The translations under genes were made by a program, and so were the position numbers. A stretch of DNA of 64,000 bases. It comes from Palsa-504 sp963769715 (GTDB lineage Bacteria; Actinomycetota; Actinomycetes; Streptosporangiales; Streptosporangiaceae). The notes beneath the pieces were generated by a model. It saw nothing but the letters and a program-made list of their open reading frames with translations, did not search any database and was not told the DNA's origin. The stretch spans positions 248,001-312,000 of the forward strand of contig CAVYNE010000034.1 in NCBI GenBank assembly GCA_963769715.1. The letters run 5' to 3'. Below, piece by piece: positions 57,931-64,000 of the stretch (position 1 is its first letter; each line of letters begins with the position of its first letter).

Positions 57931-58575
57931 CGCACGACCACTACCGACTGCTGCGCAGCCGAGGCATCCCGGTGGTGCTTTTCAACGCGGCGATCGACAA
58001 CCTGGACTTCCCCTGCGTGTCGACCGACGACGTGACCGCCGCAGGACAGGCCTATACCCACCTGGCCTCGCTCGGCCATCAGCGGATCGGCCTGGTCGTC
58101 GGACCCCAGGATCACATGCCCTCACGCCGCAAGCTCGCTGCGTTCACCGAGCATGGCGGGGACGGCGCAGTCGAGCACGCGCTCTTCTCGCTCGAGGGCG
58201 GCCAGGCCGCCACCACGCGCCTGCTGCGGCACGGCGTCACCGGCGTCATCTGCGGCAGCGACGTGCTGGCCCTCGGCGCGATGCGGGCGGTCCGGCGAGC
58301 GGGCCTTTCCGTGCCCGGCGATGTTTCGGTGGTCGGATACGACGACTCCGCGTTCATGAACTGCACCGACCCGCCGCTGACCACGGTCAGGCAGCCCATC
58401 GAGTCGATGGGCAAAGCGGCGGTCGCCTTGCTGGTGAACCAGATAGAGAACGCGGCCGTCTATCCGGAAGAACTTCTCTTCGAGCCCGAACTCGTCGTCC
58501 GCGGCTCAACGGGGCGCCCGGCCGCCGAGCTATCGTTACGGCGGCCCCACTGGTTGCCTCTTACCTCCCTCTGCA
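57931..58575 (+). pseudogene. LacI-family regulator, effector domain only
   Basis: The plus-strand frame from about 57933 reads DHYRLLRSRGIPVVLFNAAI, then STDDVTAAGQAYTHLASLGHQRIGLVVGP, VICGSDVLALGAMRAVRRAG, SVVGYDDSAFMNCTDPPLTTVRQP and ELVVRGSTGRP: the periplasmic-binding-like half of a LacI regulator. The N-terminal helix-turn-helix and about the first 100 residues are missing. The frame stays open past the natural end and into the kinase gene. It is the regulator of the lost sugar operon, cut by the same deletion that removed the permeases. Confidence 0.75.
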
Positions 58576-58719
58576 GGCAATCCGCCCTACTGTTGGAGTC
58601 AGCGGGCGGAGGACCGGCCATCCAGCCGTCCGGGGGCCTGACCGCAGCCCAGATCTGTGGTATGTGTAATTCTTGCGAACCGGTGCCAGCTGGCGCGATG
58701 CATGACGGTTTAGGTGGGG

Positions 58720-60951
58720 GTGACCAGTTTGGCGGCGCTACAAGCCGGCGATCCCCAGCGCGTGGGACCATACGTGCTGCTCGGGAGGCTTGGCAGCGGC
58801 GGAATGGGCCGGGTCTACCTGGCTCGCTCCCCTGGCGGCCGCATGGTCGCGGTCAAGGTCATCCGCGCGAACCTGGCCGAGGACGCCGGCTTCCGGGCGC
58901 GCTTCGCGCGTGAGGTCTCGGCGGCGCGCAAGGTGGGCGGCCTGTACACCGCGCAGGTCGTCGACGCCGACATCGACGGACCGGTGCCCTGGCTGGTCAC
59001 CGCCTACGTTCCCGGCACGTCACTGTCCGACGCGGTCGAGCGGCAGGGGCCGCTACCAGACGCCTCAGTGCTGGCGCTAGCGGCGGGACTGGCCGAGGGG
59101 CTGATCGCGATCCACGCGGCCGGTGTCATCCACCGCGACCTCAAGCCCTCGAACGTCCTGCTGGCCCAAGACGGGCCGCGGATCATCGACTTCGGCATAT
59201 CGTCGGCCGCCGAGGCCACGGCGCTGACCGGCACCGGCTTCATGATCGGCTCGCCCGGATTCATGTCACCTGAGCAGGCCGAAGGCCTCACCGTCGGCCC
59301 GGCCAGCGACATCTTCAGCCTGGCCGGCGTGCTCATCTACGCCGCCCGCGGCGAAGGGCCGTTCGGCAGCGGCGACACCGCTGCGCTCCTTTACCGCGTC
59401 GTGCACGGCAAGCCGGCCATCGATAACGTTCCCGACAACCTCCGGCCGCTGATTAAGCGAAGCCTGTCCAGGGACCCCAAGCGCAGGCCCACGGCCGCCC
59501 AGTTCCTCACCGAACTGTCGGAGGCGTATCCCTCGGCCGCCGACCTGACCGACTGGCTGCCGGCCCGGATACTCGACCCGTCGGCGACTGGGGGCGGCCC
59601 GGCGGAGGCGAGCCTGCATCCGCCCGCGGCGAGCGGCAGTTCGATGGGCGGCAGCTCCGTGGCCAGTGGGTCCATGGCCGACAGGTTCGACCCCCCCAGG
59701 GCGGACCCGGTGCCGCCCGCGGCGGACACGCTGGCGCCGAAGGCGCTGGCGGCCGACGCCAGCCAGGAGCCCCCGACGGGCGGCAACACCCAGCTCGATC
59801 CGCCAACCCGCACAACCATGTCCCCGCAGACCCCGCCACCGCCTACCACGGTGGGGCCCGGATCTCAGGGCGCCGCGGGATACCCCGGACCGCAGGGGCC
59901 TTCCGGGCCGGACAGCTATCCGGGTCAGCAAGGCTTCCCCGGACAGCAGGGATATCCAGGACAGCAGGGATATCCAGGACAGCAGGGATATCCAGGACAG
60001 GCTGGCTATCCCGGGTCGCAGGGATACGCCGGCGGGCAAGGCTATTCGGGGCCGCAGGGGCAAGGGCCGCAGGGGCAAGGGCCGCAGGGTTACTCGGGGC
60101 AGCAGGGGTATCCGGGACAGCAGCAATACCCAGAGCCGCAGGGATACGGGACCGACCAGGGCGATCCGGTTGCTCCCGGCGGTTCCGGGTTCCAGGGAGG
60201 TCCACCGGGGGGCCAAGGGTCCCAGGGCAGTCCGTGGTGGTCTGGCCAGCCAGGGGGCATGCCGCAGACCCCGCTGCCCGGTCAGGGGATGCCCGGCGGA
60301 CCGGGCATGCCTGGCGCCGACCAGTGGTATCAGCCGCCCGCGGGGCCTGGCCGGCCGCGCAAGCGGCCCAGGTGGGTGGTTCCGGCTGGAGCGGCCGCCG
60401 CCATCTTGGTGATCGTCGTGGCGCTGGTTCTGGTGCTGAGCCCGGGCTCGCACCAGCCAGTCGCGTCCGGGCAGGGCGAGAGTTCGACCCCGAGCCAGAC
60501 AAACCGCGCCTCGCCCAGCCCCCGGGCGACCCCGACCGCAGACGAACTGTCGCTCAACCACCTCCGGGTCGGCGACTGCCTGACCGGGGCGAACCTGAAC
60601 CTGAACCTCGCGACTCCGTGGCCGAAGCTCTCCCGTGCCGTGCCGTGCAGTCAGGGCCACACCGCCGAGGTTTTCTACGCGAATAACAATTACTGGCCTA
60701 AGAACAGTGCTTATCTTGGCGATGCCACCATTAAAAAGGATGCCACCGCGGAATGCGACAGCGCATTCCAGTCTTACGTGGGAGTCGCGTACTCGCAGTC
60801 GCAGTACACCTGGACCGATATCGTGCCCGATGCCTCCACCTGGCCCTCGCCGAGCGATGATAGGGGCCTGCATTGCGTGGCCTATAACGCGACCTCGACT
60901 CAGCCGGCCGGGGCGACCCTGCACGGCTCGATCAAGGGTGCGGACAGGTAA
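58720..60951 (+). CDS. Receptor-type Ser/Thr protein kinase with collagen-like linker and septum-formation domain
   Basis: About 743 residues from GTG at 58720 (a GTG at 58714 is in frame). Kinase domain 16-275: GRLGSGGMGRVYLA (P-loop), VAVKVI (Lys46), HRDLKPSN (138-145), DFG (157-159). A Ser/Ala/Pro stretch follows, then a collagen-like region of about 170 residues rich in GxQ and PGQ triplets (repeats such as GYPGQQ), one membrane helix (WVVPAGAAAAILVIVVALVLVLS), and an extracellular domain (LRVGDCLTGANLNLNL, AVPCSQGHTAEVFY, AECDSAFQSYVG) with the paired Cys of the septum-formation family. Single-pass PknB-like receptor without PASTA repeats. Confidence 0.9.
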   Translation: MTSLAALQAGDPQRVGPYVLLGRLGSGGMGRVYLARSPGGRMVAVKVIRANLAEDAGFRARFAREVSAARKVGGLYTAQVVDADIDGPVPWLVTAYVPGTSLSDAVERQGPLPDASVLALAAGLAEGLIAIHAAGVIHRDLKPSNVLLAQDGPRIIDFGISSAAEATALTGTGFMIGSPGFMSPEQAEGLTVGPASDIFSLAGVLIYAARGEGPFGSGDTAALLYRVVHGKPAIDNVPDNLRPLIKRSLSRDPKRRPTAAQFLTELSEAYPSAADLTDWLPARILDPSATGGGPAEASLHPPAASGSSMGGSSVASGSMADRFDPPRADPVPPAADTLAPKALAADASQEPPTGGNTQLDPPTRTTMSPQTPPPPTTVGPGSQGAAGYPGPQGPSGPDSYPGQQGFPGQQGYPGQQGYPGQQGYPGQAGYPGSQGYAGGQGYSGPQGQGPQGQGPQGYSGQQGYPGQQQYPEPQGYGTDQGDPVAPGGSGFQGGPPGGQGSQGSPWWSGQPGGMPQTPLPGQGMPGGPGMPGADQWYQPPAGPGRPRKRPRWVVPAGAAAAILVIVVALVLVLSPGSHQPVASGQGESSTPSQTNRASPSPRATPTADELSLNHLRVGDCLTGANLNLNLATPWPKLSRAVPCSQGHTAEVFYANNNYWPKNSAYLGDATIKKDATAECDSAFQSYVGVAYSQSQYTWTDIVPDASTWPSPSDDRGLHCVAYNATSTQPAGATLHGSIKGADR
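59938..60000 (+). repeat. 18-bp tandem repeat encoding GYPGQQ in the kinase linker
   Basis: Three to four near-identical 18-base units (GGATATCCAGGACAGCAG) encode collagen-like triplets. Such perfect DNA repeats are prone to slippage, so the length probably varies between strains. Confidence 0.8.
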
Positions 60952-61035
60952 GCTCACCGGTCCGGCTCGCGTGGCGGGGCGAGATGGCGTGGCGGGAGCG
61001 TGGATCATGGCCCGTTCGGCCCAAAAAGGGGGCCT

Positions 61036-62526
61036 TTATCGCGGGGCGGGGATGGTGGCGGGAGGGCGGAGCCGGGCGGGACTGATGTCGGGGAGATCCC
61101 GGAGGCCGAAGATGTCACGGAGGGCGGTCAGCGCGGCCAGTTCGCCGCAGCGACCGTGGACGCCGGGGATGGGCGGGGTCGCCGAGGAGCACAGGTAGAG
61201 GCCGCGGATCGGGGTCCGGTAAGGGTTCCACCTGGCCACCGGGCGCAGGATGGTCTGGCGGATGGTCTGCAGGCCGACGCCGATGTCGCCGCCGACGTAG
61301 TTCGGGTTGTGCGCCTCCTCGTCGGCGGCGGTACGGACCGCGCGGGCCAGGCTAAGGTCGCGGAAGCCGGGGGCAAAGCGCTCGATCTGCGCCTCGATCC
61401 GGTCGGTCATGTCTACGTCAGAGCCGGACGGGACGTGACAGTAGGTCCACAGCGTCTGCTGGCCCGCCGGGGCGCGGCCCGGATCGGCGACCCCGGGCTG
61501 CACCACGAGCACGTACGGGTCCTGCGGGTGCTTGCCCGCGGCGACCTCGGCCTCGGCCGCGGCGACCTGCTCGAACGGGCCGCCCAGGTGCAGGGTGCCG
61601 GCCCGGCGGCAGTCCTGGTTGGTCCACGGCACCGGGCCGGAGAGGGCGAAGTCCACCTTGCAGACCCCGGGGCCGTAGCGGAACCGGCGCAGCGCAGCGC
61701 GGTACCCGCCGGGCAGCCGGTCCCCGGCCAGCTGCAGCAGCGTCCGGGGCGAGACGTCGAGGAGGACGGCGCCGGCGGAAGGCAGTTCGGCCAGCGAGCG
61801 GACCCAGCGGCCGGTCTCGATGCTGCCGCCGTTGGCGACCAGGGCGACTGCCATCGCGTCGGTGATCCGGGCGCTGCCGCCCGCGACAACCGGCCAGCCC
61901 ACGCCGTGCGCCAGCGCGACCAGCATCAGCCCGACGCCCGCGGTGGGGGCGGCGGTGAGCGGCATCATCGCGTGGGCGGCGGCTCCGGCCATGATCGCGC
62001 GGGCTTCCTGGCCGCGCCAGCGCCGGGCCACCACCGAAGCCGGCCAGAGGGCGCGGCGGCCGTAATCGGCGGCGGCCAGCGGATGGGCGGGCGGGCGGCG
62101 CAGCGGCGCCAAGATGGCCGGCAGGATCTCGTCGAGATGGTCGGTGATCGGCCCGAGCAGGCGCCGGTAGGAGCGGCCATCGGGACCGAGGCGGGCGGCG
62201 GTGTCGTGGACCGATCTCGTCACCACCGCGGCCCGTCCGCCATCGAGCGGCTGTGCGAACTGCACCTCCGGCCAGGCGAGCGCGACGCCGCGCGCGGCCA
62301 GGTCGAAGCGGCGGAAAAACGGCGAGGCCACCGCGAGCGGGTGGCTGGCCGAGCAGACGTCGTGCCAGAAGCCGGGCAGCGTCAGCTCTTCGGTCCGGCA
62401 GCCGCCGCCGATGGTCGGCGCACCCTCGATGACCTGCACTCGCAGCCCGGCCGCCGCCATCGTGACGGCGGCGGCCAGGCCGTTCGGCCCGCTGCCGACG
62501 ACCACCGCGTCAAGGTCAGATCGCAT
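61036..62526 (-). CDS. FAD-dependent phytoene-desaturase-like oxidoreductase (CrtI/GMC-like NAD(P)/FAD protein)
   Basis: 496 residues from ATG at 62526. N-terminal FAD motif AVVVGSGPNGLAAAVTMAAAGLRVQVIEGAPTIGGG, the ADGxxGG-like region, an internal VVAGGSARITDAMAVALVANGG typical of the CrtI superfamily, and the C-terminal FAD site LYLCSSATPPIPGVHGRCGELAA. Family members isomerise or desaturate polyenes or retinoids or act as amine oxidases; many actinobacterial paralogues have unknown substrates. No carotenoid genes are adjacent. Confidence 0.88.
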   Translation of the reverse strand: MRSDLDAVVVGSGPNGLAAAVTMAAAGLRVQVIEGAPTIGGGCRTEELTLPGFWHDVCSASHPLAVASPFFRRFDLAARGVALAWPEVQFAQPLDGGRAAVVTRSVHDTAARLGPDGRSYRRLLGPITDHLDEILPAILAPLRRPPAHPLAAADYGRRALWPASVVARRWRGQEARAIMAGAAAHAMMPLTAAPTAGVGLMLVALAHGVGWPVVAGGSARITDAMAVALVANGGSIETGRWVRSLAELPSAGAVLLDVSPRTLLQLAGDRLPGGYRAALRRFRYGPGVCKVDFALSGPVPWTNQDCRRAGTLHLGGPFEQVAAAEAEVAAGKHPQDPYVLVVQPGVADPGRAPAGQQTLWTYCHVPSGSDVDMTDRIEAQIERFAPGFRDLSLARAVRTAADEEAHNPNYVGGDIGVGLQTIRQTILRPVARWNPYRTPIRGLYLCSSATPPIPGVHGRCGELAALTALRDIFGLRDLPDISPARLRPPATIPAPR

Positions 62527-62537
62527 GGCAGCTCCAG

Positions 62538-63047
62538 TTACCCGTTGGGCTGGCTCTTCATGCCGCTCTTCGAGCCTCGCATGAGGTGACCGAGGCCGGT
62601 GACCGGGGCGGCCAGGGTCTGCAGCACGCGCTGATTCCTCGCTGTCGTAGATGGTGATCGCAGGCTGAGCAGGCCCACCAGGCTGCCGGAGGAGATCAGC
62701 GGGACCACCAGGACTACGCCGGCCGCCTGCAGGGCCGTCAGGGCCGGGGACCGCAGCCGCAGGCCGGTGATGTCCACCGCGCAGGCGGCGCTGAGCAAGT
62801 AGCCGACCAGCGGGTCGTTCGAGGCCAGGTCCAGGTCGCACCGGCCGACCCTGATGCCGCGCTGGCCGTCGGCTGTCTGGCTGGCCTTCCCGGTACCCCC
62901 CGGCCAGCCGGCTTCGGTCACCACGGATCCCCCTCCGAGCGCTACCTCGGTCGCACCGGCCTCGGTCTCGCGGACGGCAGTCTCGCGGACCTCGGTCTCG
63001 CGGGCCGCCGGAGCGGTCCCGCTGGTACTCCCCACCTGCTGCGCCAT
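62538..63047 (-). pseudogene. Truncated GAF-domain regulator (PP2C-phosphatase N-terminus)
   Basis: 169 residues. An opening repeat of ETEVRETAVRETEAG, then LDLASNDPLVGYLLSAACAV and LRSPALTALQAAGVVLVVPLISSGSLVGLLSLRS resembling the GAF-type sensor start of actinobacterial SpoIIE/PP2C phosphatases. After LSLRS the family sequence breaks (an expected segment of about 10-15 residues is replaced) and the protein ends without a phosphatase domain. It starts with GGAGAG before ATG, so it may be translated, but it is probably a remnant. Lies 11 bp from the oxidoreductase start on the same strand. Confidence 0.6.
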
Positions 63048-63174
63048 GTCACTCTCCGGGTTTGCGCCATCGCTTGCGACGCACCACCAGCCTAGAAAGA
63101 AGGCGATACGAGATCGTTACGGCAGTCAAGCCCTCCCGCATGTTTTTTTACGCAGTTGCGTTACGGTGGCCGTG

Positions 63175-63549
63175 ATGGGAACGGACCTGGCCGAGGCCCG
63201 GCGCCTGCCCGAGGCCCGGCGCCTGCCCGAGGCCCGGCGCCTGCCCGAGGATGGTGCGGCCCCGCTGGGCGCAGCCGTGGCGGCGCTGAACAACCTGGCC
63301 CGGCTGCTGGCCGAGACCGGCCGCGAGCCCGAGGCCCTGACGCTGGCGGCCGAGGCCCTCGAGCTCGGCCGCGAGCTCGGAGACCAGCACCGGGTGGCCG
63401 CGCTGCACACCAACCTGGCCGACCTGCTGCACGCTGATGGCCAGCATGACGCCGCGATGACCCACCTGAAGGAGGCAGCCCGGCGCTTCGCCGCCGTCGA
63501 CGTGGGCGACGCGCCGCGGCCCGAGATCTGGATGCTGGTCGAGTGGTAG
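63175..63549 (+). pseudogene. TPR-protein C-terminal fragment with ARRLPE repeat
   Basis: 124 residues. A tripled 18-base unit encodes ARRLPE (63193-63249), then TPR helices LGAAVAALNNLARLLAETGREPEALTLAAEALELGRELGDQHRVAALHTNLADLLHADGQHDAAMTHLKEAARRFAAVD and the family ending RPEIWMLVEW. Larger actinobacterial TPR regulators have the same tail after an N-terminal AAA/NB-ARC or cyclase part; that part is absent. Probably a decayed 3' end given a new start. Confidence 0.6.
63193..63249 (+). repeat. 18-bp tandem repeat (ARRLPE)
   Basis: Three consecutive copies of GAGGCCCGGCGCCTGCCC plus a partial fourth, in frame with the TPR fragment. The unit length divisible by 3 preserves the frame. Confidence 0.8.
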
Positions 63550-63628
63550 TGAGGTGGCCGCCGGGACCGGGGCGCGCACTATTCCCCGTTCGGGATTAAG
63601 GAGTTTAGGCGTCGTTACGGCAGGTGGG

Positions 63629-64000
63629 CTACGAGCCGATGGCGATGATCACAATGACCTGGTGAGCGCCGGGTGTCACGGTGACCTTCCCGCGCGCGGC
63701 GACCAGGCTGGTTGTCGTCACGGTGATCGTCACGCTCGCGCCTGGGGCCAGCGATCCGGACGAAGGGGAAACCGTCAGGCTGCCCACTAGCGCGGGCCCT
63801 ACCGTGATCGAGTAGTCCGGGACCTCGCCGCCCTCGGCGGTGAGCGTGAACGTCCCAGTCGCTGTGCCGTCGACCGAGACCAAGCGAATGTGGCTGGTCG
63901 ACACCGACAAGGCACCGAGGCCAGCCGGGGCCGACGACGATGACGACGGGGAGGCCGACGACGGGGAGGCGGACGGCGAGGATTCGGCGGAGGCCGTCGA
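63629..64000 (-). CDS. C-terminus of a secreted or membrane-anchored Ser/Pro-rich protein with an Ig-like domain (5' end outside window)
   Basis: Open to the right edge of the window. A Ser/Ala/Pro linker (ASAESSPSASPSSASPSSSS) precedes a C-terminal beta-sandwich of about 85 residues (IRLVSVDGTATGTFTLTAEG, SLTVSPSSGSLAPGASVTITVTTTS, GAHQVIVIIAIG), the BACON/ASH-like Ig fold found at the ends of actinobacterial surface proteins, often in sigma/anti-sigma operons. The remainder cannot be seen. Confidence 0.75.
   Translation of the reverse strand, partial: STASAESSPSASPSSASPSSSSSAPAGLGALSVSTSHIRLVSVDGTATGTFTLTAEGGEVPDYSITVGPALVGSLTVSPSSGSLAPGASVTITVTTTSLVAARGKVTVTPGAHQVIVIIAIGS

Noticed and set aside
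57931..58913. Functional LacI regulator
   Set aside because: No helix-turn-helix, no proper start, and the frame runs into the kinase gene.
63193..63249. CRISPR-like direct repeats
   Set aside because: The 18-base units are contiguous, in frame and without spacers; they are a coding tandem repeat.

Overview
The window reads as a chromosomal segment of a very GC-rich actinomycete. The signs are dense GC-biased coding on both strands, many GTG starts, GTGA and ATGA stop/start overlaps, an actinobacterial-type LeuRS, SigE-family and SigG/SigJ-like ECF sigma factors, DUF1707, DUF2254, DUF2613 and DUF3068 proteins, and a PASTA-less Ser/Thr kinase. The mix would suit a soil Streptosporangiales-like, Treboniaceae-like or Acidothermales-like organism, and the secreted G1 (eqolisin-type) peptidase hints at an acidic habitat. 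The genus cannot be fixed from the sequence alone. No rRNA, tRNA or CRISPR array was seen.

Layout. 1-7 kb: an ECF sigma factor with a membrane-anchored beta-propeller, then a second ECF sigma with a SnoaL-like tail followed by a glutamine-synthetase family enzyme. 7.3-9.8 kb: a leucyl-tRNA synthetase that lacks the whole CP1 editing domain, preceded by a 13-residue leader peptide with three consecutive Leu codons and an intrinsic terminator, a textbook attenuator. 9.9-13.7 kb: three genes (FAD monooxygenase, class II aldolase, Na+/H+ antiporter) that are each interrupted by single-base frameshifts. 13.8-20 kb: a sacsin-like ATPase, DUF2254 and an alkyl sulfatase. 20-28 kb: aromatic and acid catabolism, with a homoprotocatechuate meta-cleavage operon (FAH-RraA fusion, hpaE, hpaD), a divergent second FAH protein, a GntR regulator and an acyl-CoA ligase. 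28-40 kb: transporters, LysR, aldo/keto reductase, proline iminopeptidase with an APC permease, PspA, cyanase and a DUF1707 pair.

40-50 kb: a recombinase scar and a tandem-domain LolA/RseB-like protein, followed by an envelope-glycan locus (methyltransferase, DUF3068, GT4, GT2, DUF2613, polytopic membrane protein) resembling the mycobacterial Rv0224c-Rv0227c/aftD neighbourhood. 50.8-56 kb: an accessory stretch with an orphan beta-class DNA methyltransferase, about 1.2 kb with no supportable gene, a ribbon-helix-helix protein, an XRE/NUDIX pair, and a coupled small-gene cascade cut off by an IS21-like remnant. 56-58.6 kb: an alpha-glucosidase gene left beside a deletion scar that joins the last codons of a sugar ABC permease to the effector domain of a LacI regulator. 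58.7-64 kb: a receptor kinase with a collagen-like linker and a septum-formation-type sensor domain, a phytoene-desaturase-like oxidoreductase, GAF and TPR fragments, and the C-terminus of a secreted Ser-rich protein.

The strongest signals are the editing-domain-less LeuRS with its own Leu attenuator, the FAH-RraA fusion in the hpa operon, and the sugar-operon deletion scar. Several single-base disruptions lie in G or C runs, so sequencing or assembly error must be excluded before they are called pseudogenes. All coordinates come from reading the sequence by eye, without database searches.
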